A stretch of DNA of 5,040 nt, from positions 1 to 5,040 of the forward strand of contig JABAYQ010000038.1 of the NCBI GenBank assembly GCA_018608925.1, read 5' to 3'. The notes under the pieces are model-generated. The model saw only the letters and a list, made by a program, of their open reading frames with translations. It searched no databases and was not told the origin of the DNA. The stretch is from Cryomorphaceae bacterium. Lineage in GTDB: Bacteria; Bacteroidota; Bacteroidia; Flavobacteriales; UBA7312. A program made the translations under genes and the position numbers. How positions within the stretch are numbered: position 1 is the stretch's first letter; every line of letters begins with the position of its first letter. Below are positions 1-5,040 of this stretch, in pieces.

Positions 1-538
1 ATGCTCTTTTGATGTCTAAAGTTTCATAAACGAAATTATATTTTCTAGTATCAAATTCTCTTCTACTGTAAAATCTTTCGTGACCTGGAAGATACATTTC
101 TTCTTCAAGAACCTCTCTAACCTCAGCATCCTCCCAACGAATTGTTCTTGACCAATCTAATCTTGGTGGCTCTATAAAATTACCATATTCATCTTCTTCG
201 ATAAACTCATAACCTGGAACACCATTCTCTCCCAGAAATCTTCTAGCAATCGAATCTCTCACCCAAACAACAAATTGTCTGTATTCGTTATTAGTAATTT
301 CAGTATCATCGATATAAAAGGCTGCAACAGAAACTGTCTTGTGCTGTGTAACATGAGCGTAAGGGACGTCTTGATCACCAGGACCCATATTAAAACTTCC
401 TTGAGGAATAAACACCATTCCGTAAGGATCAGTAGGATTCCATAATGGTCTATTTTGTACTCCAATCAACTCTCCATTACCTGAAGAACAGCTTATAAGT
501 ACCGTCGCAATTAAAGCGAAAAAGATTAAATTTCTCAT
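1..538 (-). CDS. gldK: GldK/PorK, type IX secretion (gliding motility) outer-membrane lipoprotein, 3' end missing
   Basis: GldK (PorK in Porphyromonas) is a lipoprotein that with GldN/PorN forms the periplasmic ring of the type IX secretion system under the outer membrane. The first 179 residues are visible; the gene runs off the window at position 1. The ATG at 538-536 opens a classic lipoprotein signal: MRN, a hydrophobic stretch (residues 4-15), then lipobox LISC with the lipidated cysteine at residue 17. From about residue 40 begins the formylglycine-generating-enzyme-like fold: YGMVFIPQGSFNMG (39-52), then FYIDDTEITNNEYRQFVVWV (74-93), closely resembling known GldK. A further GldK-like stretch, ERFYSRREFDTRK, lies at 154-166. 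The fold is structural in GldK and not expected to be catalytic. An acidic patch (EEDE, 114-117) follows. The gene lies 110 bp after porP, as in porPKLMN clusters, and gldL should follow. No Shine-Dalgarno is visible before the start, as is usual in this phylum. The gldK versus porK name depends on lineage; the family assignment is firm. Confidence 0.95.
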   Translation of the reverse strand, partial: MRNLIFFALIATVLISCSSGNGELIGVQNRPLWNPTDPYGMVFIPQGSFNMGPGDQDVPYAHVTQHKTVSVAAFYIDDTEITNNEYRQFVVWVRDSIARRFLGENGVPGYEFIEEDEYGNFIEPPRLDWSRTIRWEDAEVREVLEEEMYLPGHERFYSRREFDTRKYNFVYETLDIKRA

Positions 539-552
539 ATTTACAATATTTA

Positions 553-564
553 CCCTAAATAGGG
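553..564. repeat. Short inverted repeat CCCTA-AA-TAGGG in the gldK leader
   Basis: A perfect 5-bp inverted repeat with a 2-bp spacer lies 15-26 bases before the gldK start codon. As RNA it could form a four-pair GC-rich stem (CCCU/AGGG) with an AUUU loop close to the ribosome-binding region. As DNA it could be a small operator. Its half-site TAGGG/CCCTA recurs in the inverted repeat at the end of porP. Both roles are inferred, and the repeat is short enough to be chance. Confidence 0.35.
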
Positions 565-591
565 AATTAATTTGTATTAATTAAGCCACAA

Positions 592-620
592 AATCACCAC
601 CTAATAGAAAGATGATGATT
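592..620 (-). promoter_or_regulatory. Possible RNA stem-loop in the porP-gldK spacer
   Basis: In the minus-strand transcript, AAUCAUCAU (620-612) can pair with GUGGUGAUU (600-592). This gives a nine-pair stem with two G-U wobbles and an 11-base loop. Only four U residues follow, so it is a poor terminator. If transcription starts near 628-631, downstream of the TATATTTG box, this stem would sit at the 5' end of the gldK leader, where it could stabilise the mRNA. The pairing is seen directly; the function is a guess. Confidence 0.3.
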
Positions 621-634
621 AAGTTGAATTTGCA

Positions 635-642
635 CAAATATA
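635..642 (-). promoter_or_regulatory. Candidate -7 promoter box TATATTTG for gldK
   Basis: The minus strand reads TATATTTG here, an exact match to the Bacteroidota sigma-ABfr -7 consensus TAnnTTTG. It lies about 97 bases before the gldK start and seven bases after the porP stop. No TTG was found at the expected -33 position (roughly 17-23 bases upstream), so only half of the bipartite promoter is present. In AT-rich sequence such a box can arise by chance, but its position directly after a terminator-like hairpin supports it. Confidence 0.35.
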
Positions 643-648
643 ATACTT

Positions 649-1557
649 TTATAAAAATCTAGGGTTTTTAAACCCTTTAGCTACTTTATTATAATCTAAT
701 TTAAAACAATAACCTAGCATAAACTCAAAACTACCTGCCTCAGAAACCTTCGAAATTGGCAAATCATAAGAAAAACCAAACTTCAAGTCTTGGTTAATAT
801 GTGTCCCAAAAAGCAACACAGCACCATAACTAGGCCTGAAACTAACGCCACCCCACATCTTTTTATTGTACTCTATCAAAGATGTTAAATCAAGTGTTGT
901 AGTAACTCCTTCTGACTTAATTAGAACAGAAGGCTTTAACTCTAAATTTGATGATAGTTCATGAACATAACCAGCACTCAAATAATAATGTCTTTTTAAA
1001 TCAATTATTCCTTTTGTAGCAGTTAAACTTGCTTCATTTAAATGTTTTGAAGACAAGCCAACATACATTTTGTCAGATTGATAATACAATCCTAAGCCTA
1101 AATCAAGGCCAGCAGCTTTTTCAGTTGTATTAGAAATAGAAGGGTCATTACCTGTTTCGACAACGAAATTTCCGCCATCAACACCATTTTGCAACATGCC
1201 AACTGAAGCTCCTATTCCTAAGTTTCCTTGTGCTAATTCGATTCGATAAGCGTACGATAAGTTAATACCAGTAAACTCATATTGGCCTATTCCATCAGTT
1301 AAAACATTCAAACCCAAACCACCATGAAGCAATGATACTGGAGCTTCAACGCTCAGGCTAGTTGTACTCGGGGCACCTTCAAATCCAGCCCATTGCGTTC
1401 TATTTAAAGCAGTAGCACATATAGCATTATTACTACCAGCATACCCTGGGTTAGAATACAATTCGTTAAACATATATTGACTAAACTGTGGATCTTGTTG
1501 TGCGCTAGCTACAAGCACAAAAAAGAAAAGAAAAGCACCTAAAAAATATTTTTTCAT
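649..1557 (-). CDS. porP: PorP/SprF family type IX secretion system outer-membrane protein
   Basis: PorP/SprF proteins are outer-membrane beta-barrels of the type IX secretion system; they link the secretion or adhesin machinery to the GldK/GldN ring, and paralogues serve particular surface proteins. The 302-residue length fits the family. A Sec signal peptide is clear: MKK, a hydrophobic core (residues 5-17) and a likely cut after ASA (17-19), leaving N-terminal Gln20. The family signature follows directly: QQDPQFSQYMFNELYSNPGYAGS (20-42). The remainder alternates Gly-rich and aromatic stretches typical of barrel strands (for example 77-120, 150-170, 233-265). It ends KNPRFL, as I recall for many family members. 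The start at 1557 is fixed by the signal peptide. The gene follows the arginase-like gene by 102 bp and precedes gldK by 110 bp, matching porP at the head of porPKLMN. The symbol porP is chosen from this context; sprF-type paralogues are otherwise hard to tell apart. Confidence 0.94.
   Translation of the reverse strand: MKKYFLGAFLFFFVLVASAQQDPQFSQYMFNELYSNPGYAGSNNAICATALNRTQWAGFEGAPSTTSLSVEAPVSLLHGGLGLNVLTDGIGQYEFTGINLSYAYRIELAQGNLGIGASVGMLQNGVDGGNFVVETGNDPSISNTTEKAAGLDLGLGLYYQSDKMYVGLSSKHLNEASLTATKGIIDLKRHYYLSAGYVHELSSNLELKPSVLIKSEGVTTTLDLTSLIEYNKKMWGGVSFRPSYGAVLLFGTHINQDLKFGFSYDLPISKVSEAGSFEFMLGYCFKLDYNKVAKGFKNPRFL
653..676 (-). terminator. Possible weak intrinsic terminator overlapping the porP stop region
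   Basis: Reading the minus strand, AGGGTTTAAAAACCCT (676-661) is a perfect 7-bp inverted repeat with a 2-base spacer. Folded as RNA it gives a six-pair stem with a UAAA tetraloop. Three bases later comes a run of five T (657-653). This has the shape of a Rho-independent terminator, though the stem is short. It lies within the last codons of porP (Lys294 to Pro299), so family-conserved protein sequence (KNPRFL at the C-terminus) also explains part of it. It may only reduce read-through into gldK. Confidence 0.4.
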
Positions 1558-1604
1558 AAAAGGAAGTTGTTCTGTAATAATCTACTTACTTCATTAATTG
1601 ATGG

Positions 1605-1640
1605 CTAAAATAACTATTTTTTTTTGGAGATGAAATACAA
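1605..1640 (-). promoter_or_regulatory. Possible porP promoter region with a nine-A tract
   Basis: This is the core of the 102-bp spacer before porP. The minus strand carries a TTG (1640-1638), an uninterrupted run of nine A (1625-1617) and TATTTTAG (1612-1605), which matches five of the six fixed positions of TAnnTTTG. The TTG-to-box spacing of 25 bases is longer than the usual range, so this is weak as a promoter. The A tract could also act as bent or activating DNA. No strong terminator separates the preceding gene from porP, so read-through is equally possible. Confidence 0.22.
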
Positions 1641-1659
1641 ATTTCAATTGATGCAATAA

Positions 1660-2814
1660 TTAATTCACTTTTTGAAATGCCTTCCACCATCTTTCAGGCA
1701 CATCTCCGTTACTCGCAAGCAAGTAATCTTTGTATGAACATGGGACAAAACAATTAGGAGACAAATTCAAATTTGAATCAGATAAAATAGGAATTTCCAT
1801 CCACCATTTGTCGTTATGTTTGTTTTTATAAAAGCAAGTATTATACTCGCCATCATGCATAGAAACATGGTATTTAACTAAATTCTCATCATTAGCAGTT
1901 ATATTTCTCATTTTATGAAAATATCCTTCAAAAAAGCACCAAACCATCTGAGCAATTAACTTTGAAGTTTGGTTGTTAATATCCCGAACCCCATTAAAAT
2001 TATAAATTGCTAGTGACTGAAGTTTATGACCTAATGCTGAATACCTCATTAATTGACATATCTCATCCGAACTAAGTCCATTTGGAGACCCATCAACTAC
2101 TGCGGGTGAATCACTCATTTTTATTGCATTTAAATCTATAGATATGAAATTAGCGTCACGTAATACTGGCTCCACTTCTTCTAAATTGGAACGAATTTCT
2201 CCTAATCGATGAGCATCAAAAAAAAACTTGTTCAATAATTCTACTTCGGGCCATGAAACCAAATAAGACTGATAACCAAGATTACTGAAGTTGAACAACA
2301 CATTGGGTTGATGGTTGAAAATATGACTCAAATAAGATCTCGAATTTACACTCTGTTCGTTGATTCCAAGATCAAATCGAGAATCAATAGAAACCATATT
2401 GCAAAACTGTTTAGTCTGAACAAATGATCTGTATTGACCAATTGTGCAGTCTTGAGAACCACCTATAAATAATGCTAACAAGCCTCTTTCGTTGCATTCC
2501 TGCAAGACGTCTGCTAATAACTGATAAGTATCGGACGGGGAAGCTCCAAGCTTTAAATCCCCAAGGTCCGCTATACGCAGCCTATTTTCTCCTTGAAAAA
2601 GAGAAAATAATTGAAAACGAATATCATTAAAATCTAGCTTTTCAATTTCAGAATCTAAGCCCCTATTTTCAACAACAGAAAAAATAACAACATCAGCTTC
2701 AGATAAGTTTGGAAAATTACCCTGAGTATAAACATCTACTAAAGCACCTAGTTGACCAGACGTAAATTGGTCTGATTGATGTTCAACAGGATCAAAACTA
2801 AGTTCAAACTCCAT
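1660..2814 (-). CDS. Arginase/formimidoylglutamase-fold protein, probably a pseudoenzyme
   Basis: Ureohydrolases (arginase, agmatinase, formimidoylglutamase) use two Mn ions held by GG-x-H, DAHxD and SxDxD motifs. The fold's landmarks are present but altered: GGSQD (118-122) replaces GGxHS, DSRFD (144-148) replaces DAHxD, and SIDLN (225-229) replaces SxDxD. Three of six metal ligands are therefore lost (Gln121, Arg146, Asn229) while Asp144, Asp148 and Asp227 remain. I recall similar GGSQD/DSRFD proteins annotated 'formimidoylglutamase' in other Flavobacteria, so the changes seem lineage-conserved rather than decay. After the fold comes an extension of about 70 residues with WWMEIP (337-342), FVPCSY (356-361) and ERWWKAF (374-380). 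There is no signal peptide or membrane segment, so it is probably cytoplasmic. The chosen ATG at 2814 follows the topA stop by one base, suggesting translational coupling. An ATG at 2838 would add eight residues but overlap topA by 23 bases, and those codons are topA sequence in another frame. The family is sure; activity and role are unknown. Confidence 0.88.
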   Translation of the reverse strand: MEFELSFDPVEHQSDQFTSGQLGALVDVYTQGNFPNLSEADVVIFSVVENRGLDSEIEKLDFNDIRFQLFSLFQGENRLRIADLGDLKLGASPSDTYQLLADVLQECNERGLLALFIGGSQDCTIGQYRSFVQTKQFCNMVSIDSRFDLGINEQSVNSRSYLSHIFNHQPNVLFNFSNLGYQSYLVSWPEVELLNKFFFDAHRLGEIRSNLEEVEPVLRDANFISIDLNAIKMSDSPAVVDGSPNGLSSDEICQLMRYSALGHKLQSLAIYNFNGVRDINNQTSKLIAQMVWCFFEGYFHKMRNITANDENLVKYHVSMHDGEYNTCFYKNKHNDKWWMEIPILSDSNLNLSPNCFVPCSYKDYLLASNGDVPERWWKAFQKVN

Positions 2815-2815
2815 T

Positions 2816-5040
2816 TTATTTCTTTTGGGCTTCGCCAAGAGTTAAGCAATCTTCTCTGCTTAAACTTTTAGGATCAGTACCTTTTGGAATTTTAACATTC
2901 TTTTTGTTTTTCCTAGCGCCTTCACCAATCTGGATAAAAGGACCATATCTTCCATTTAAAACCTGGACCAATGGAGTTCCTTCAAAACGATTTATAGTTT
3001 TTTCTGCTTCCGCTTTTCTATGAGCTAATATTAATTCAATCGATCTGTCGATTTCAATAGTCATTGGCTCATCTCCGTCGTCTTTCTTGATAGAAACAAA
3101 TTTTCCTTTGTGTCTAAGATATGGGCCAAATCTTCCGATTGCAGCCACAACATCTTCTTCTTCAAATACTCCAACAGTCCTTGGCAACTTATACAATTCT
3201 AAAGCTTCTTCTAGAGTGATATCAGTAATACTTTGAGTTGACAACAATGAAGCAAACCTTGGTTTCACCTCTTCCGAGCCTTCCCCTATTTGAGCCATAG
3301 GGCCAAAACGTCCTATCCTAACATATACATTTTCATCTGTCTTAGGGTCTTTTCCTAATAACCTTTGACCTTTAGCAGATTCTGAATTATCAATTACATC
3401 ATTTACTTTAGCAACAAAAGGACCATAAAACTGACCAATCATGTCATTCCACTTCTTCTCTCCGTTAGCAATAAGGTCAAATTCTTTCTCTACATCAGCA
3501 GTAAAACTATAATCCATTACTCCTTCAAAATTTTCTAGCAAGAAGTTTGTAACTACAATTCCGATATCAGTAGGAAGCATTTTAGATTTATCAGATCCTG
3601 ATTTTTCTTTCTTGCTAACTTCTTCAATTTGAGAATCGTCTAGTGTTAATACAGAATAAGCTCTCTCAACCCCTTCACTTTGACCTTTTTCAACATAACC
3701 TCTATTCTGAACAGTTGTAATAGTTGCAGCATAGGTAGAAGGGCGTCCGATACCAAGTTCTTCCAATTTCTTCACCAAACTAGCCTCTGTAAATCTTGCT
3801 TTTGGCTTAGAAAAACGTTCCGTAGCAGTGATAACCTTTCTGCCTAACTGATCTCCTTCTTCTAACTTAGGCAGCATTCCACTTTGCTCTTCTCCTTCTT
3901 CATCTACTCCTTCCAAATAAACCTTGAGGAATCCTTCAAACTTTATCATTTCACCTTTAGCAACCAATTTATGCTCGCTTTCGGAAACTATAATTTCTGC
4001 AGTAGTTCTTTCTAATTGAGCATCTGCCATTTGAGAAGAAATAGTTCTTTTCCAAATTAAATCGTAAAGTCTTTGATTATTTCTTTCGCCTTCAACAGTA
4101 GCATGTGCTAAATCAGTAGGTCGGATTGCTTCGTGAGCTTCTTGAGCACCTTTTGACTTAGTGGTGTATTTCCTTACTTGTGCGTATTCTTCTCCATATA
4201 ATTTTGAGATCTGTTCGCCAGCAGCTTTAACAGCAGTGTCAGACAAGTTCATACTATCGGTTCTCATGTATGTAATCTTACCTGCTTCGTAAAGCTTTTG
4301 AGCAACACTCATGGTTTGCCCTACAGAAAAACCTAATTTTCTAGACGCCTCTTGCTGAAGCGTTGATGTAGTAAAAGGAGCTGCTGGAGATTTTTTAGCA
4401 GGCTTCTTCTGCATAGAAGAAATATGAAATTCTGATTTAGAACAAACAGTTAGAAAATCTTTTGCTTCTTCCTTAGTTTTGAATCTTTTAGGCAATTCGG
4501 CCTTAAATATTTTTTTGTCTTTAGAATAAAACTCTGCTACTATTTTATAATCTGAGCTGGCAAGAAAGCCTCTTATTTCATTTTCTCTCTCCACAATCAA
4601 TCTAACAGCAACAGACTGAACTCTACCAGCAGACAAGCCTTGTTTTACTTTACGCCATAAAACTGGAGAAAGCTCAAAACCAACTAATCTATCCAGCACC
4701 CTTCTAGCTTGTTGTGCGTTTACTAGCTGAATATCCAATTCTCTTGGATTATCTACTGCTTTTGTTATTGCAGCTTTAGTAATTTCATTAAAAACAATTC
4801 TTTTGATCTTAGACTCATCTAACTTTAAAGCTTCAATTAAGTGCCAAGCAATAGCTTCTCCCTCACGGTCCTCATCCGTCGCTAGCCATACAGTTTCTGA
4901 TTTATCTGATAATTTCTTCAATTCTGAAACTACTGCCTTTTTATCTGGAGTTATTTCATATCTAGGCTCGAAACCATTATCAACATCAATAGCCATCCCA
5001 CCTTTTTTAGGTAAATCACGGATGTGACCAATACTAGATT
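2816..5040 (-). CDS. topA: DNA topoisomerase I (type IA), 5' end missing
   Basis: TopA relaxes negative supercoils by cutting one strand through a 5'-phosphotyrosine. The visible part has 740 residues. Frame reads through the window edge: GHIRDLPKKGG precedes the Met at 4996, so that Met is internal and roughly 30 N-terminal residues are outside. Counting from it, the TOPRIM acidic motif is at residues 41-45 (DEDRE, the DxDxE metal site), and LSAGRVQSVAVRLIVERE lies at 121-138. The catalytic tyrosine is Tyr243 in GKITYMRTDS (codon 4270-4268). QEAHEAIRPT (285-294) and ASLVKKLEELGIGRPSTYA (405-423) are further conserved core motifs. The C-terminal part has three GR(F/Y)GP repeats (562-566, 621-625, 682-686), typical of TopA C-terminal repeat domains. 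There are no tetracysteine zinc ribbons; only two Cys occur (185, 717). The end is the basic EAQKK, without a long lysine tail. It appears to lead an operon with the arginase-like gene. Confidence 0.98.
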   Translation of the reverse strand, partial: SSIGHIRDLPKKGGMAIDVDNGFEPRYEITPDKKAVVSELKKLSDKSETVWLATDEDREGEAIAWHLIEALKLDESKIKRIVFNEITKAAITKAVDNPRELDIQLVNAQQARRVLDRLVGFELSPVLWRKVKQGLSAGRVQSVAVRLIVERENEIRGFLASSDYKIVAEFYSKDKKIFKAELPKRFKTKEEAKDFLTVCSKSEFHISSMQKKPAKKSPAAPFTTSTLQQEASRKLGFSVGQTMSVAQKLYEAGKITYMRTDSMNLSDTAVKAAGEQISKLYGEEYAQVRKYTTKSKGAQEAHEAIRPTDLAHATVEGERNNQRLYDLIWKRTISSQMADAQLERTTAEIIVSESEHKLVAKGEMIKFEGFLKVYLEGVDEEGEEQSGMLPKLEEGDQLGRKVITATERFSKPKARFTEASLVKKLEELGIGRPSTYAATITTVQNRGYVEKGQSEGVERAYSVLTLDDSQIEEVSKKEKSGSDKSKMLPTDIGIVVTNFLLENFEGVMDYSFTADVEKEFDLIANGEKKWNDMIGQFYGPFVAKVNDVIDNSESAKGQRLLGKDPKTDENVYVRIGRFGPMAQIGEGSEEVKPRFASLLSTQSITDITLEEALELYKLPRTVGVFEEEDVVAAIGRFGPYLRHKGKFVSIKKDDGDEPMTIEIDRSIELILAHRKAEAEKTINRFEGTPLVQVLNGRYGPFIQIGEGARKNKKNVKIPKGTDPKSLSREDCLTLGEAQKK

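Noticed and set aside
259..465. 68-residue open frame on the minus strand
   Set aside because: It lies entirely within gldK in another frame; the gldK frame has clear lipobox and GldK motifs, so this is a shadow.
1..538. GldK as an active formylglycine-generating enzyme/sulfatase modifier
   Set aside because: The fold is shared, but GldK is a known T9SS ring lipoprotein; the part visible here carries GldK-specific motifs and the catalytic C-terminal region is outside the window.
1631..1646. Hairpin TGAAAT-ACAA-ATTTCA just after the arginase-like gene, as a terminator
   Set aside because: The stem is six weak pairs and, in the direction of transcription, it is followed by an A run and not a U run.
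1596..1653. Direct repeat AATTGATG at 1596-1603 and 1646-1653
   Set aside because: An 8-base repeat in a short AT-rich spacer is plausible by chance, and it does not align with any other signal.
1660..2838. Longer version of the arginase-like protein starting at 2838
   Set aside because: The extra eight residues come from sequence already coding for the topA C-terminus in another frame, and the ATG at 2814 sits right after the topA stop.
2816..4996. topA start at the Met at 4996
   Set aside because: The frame stays open upstream and encodes the conserved GHIRDLP segment, so the Met is internal and the true start is outside the window.
4803..5027. 74-residue open frame on the plus strand
   Set aside because: Antisense to the TOPRIM region of topA, Ser-rich and without family features; a shadow of topA.

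Overview
The window reads as chromosomal DNA from a member of the Bacteroidota, most likely a Flavobacteriia-type bacterium. It is AT-rich (individual lines sampled range from about 25 to 50 % G+C; not counted exactly). It lacks purine-rich Shine-Dalgarno sequences before its starts, has a promoter-like box of the Bacteroidota TAnnTTTG type, and encodes two parts of the type IX secretion/gliding machinery (T9SS), which is confined to this phylum. The species cannot be named from the sequence.

All four genes lie on the minus strand, so transcription runs from high to low coordinates. topA (DNA topoisomerase I, 5' end outside the window) comes first, followed after a single base by a 384-residue protein of the arginase/formimidoylglutamase (ureohydrolase) fold. 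About 100 bp later comes a 302-residue PorP/SprF outer-membrane protein. After a further 110 bp comes gldK, the T9SS outer-membrane lipoprotein, whose 3' end is cut by the window edge. The porP-gldK order matches the start of the core T9SS cluster (porPKLMN / gldKLMN), so gldL, gldM and gldN are expected just beyond position 1.

topA and the arginase-like gene look translationally coupled. The two T9SS genes are set off by AT-rich spacers. At the porP-gldK boundary a perfect inverted repeat followed by a T run overlaps the porP stop codon and looks like a weak intrinsic terminator. A TATATTTG box follows directly, then two more small inverted repeats in the gldK leader. Together they suggest that gldK and its downstream partners have their own promoter and adjustable expression.

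The most unusual gene is the arginase-like one. Three of the six metal-ligand positions that define active ureohydrolases are substituted (His to Gln, His to Arg, Asp to Asn), and it carries a Trp-rich C-terminal extension. It is probably a pseudoenzyme despite the usual 'formimidoylglutamase' label, and its role next to T9SS genes appears unexplained. No RNA genes, insertion sequences, CRISPR arrays or signs of recent transfer were seen.
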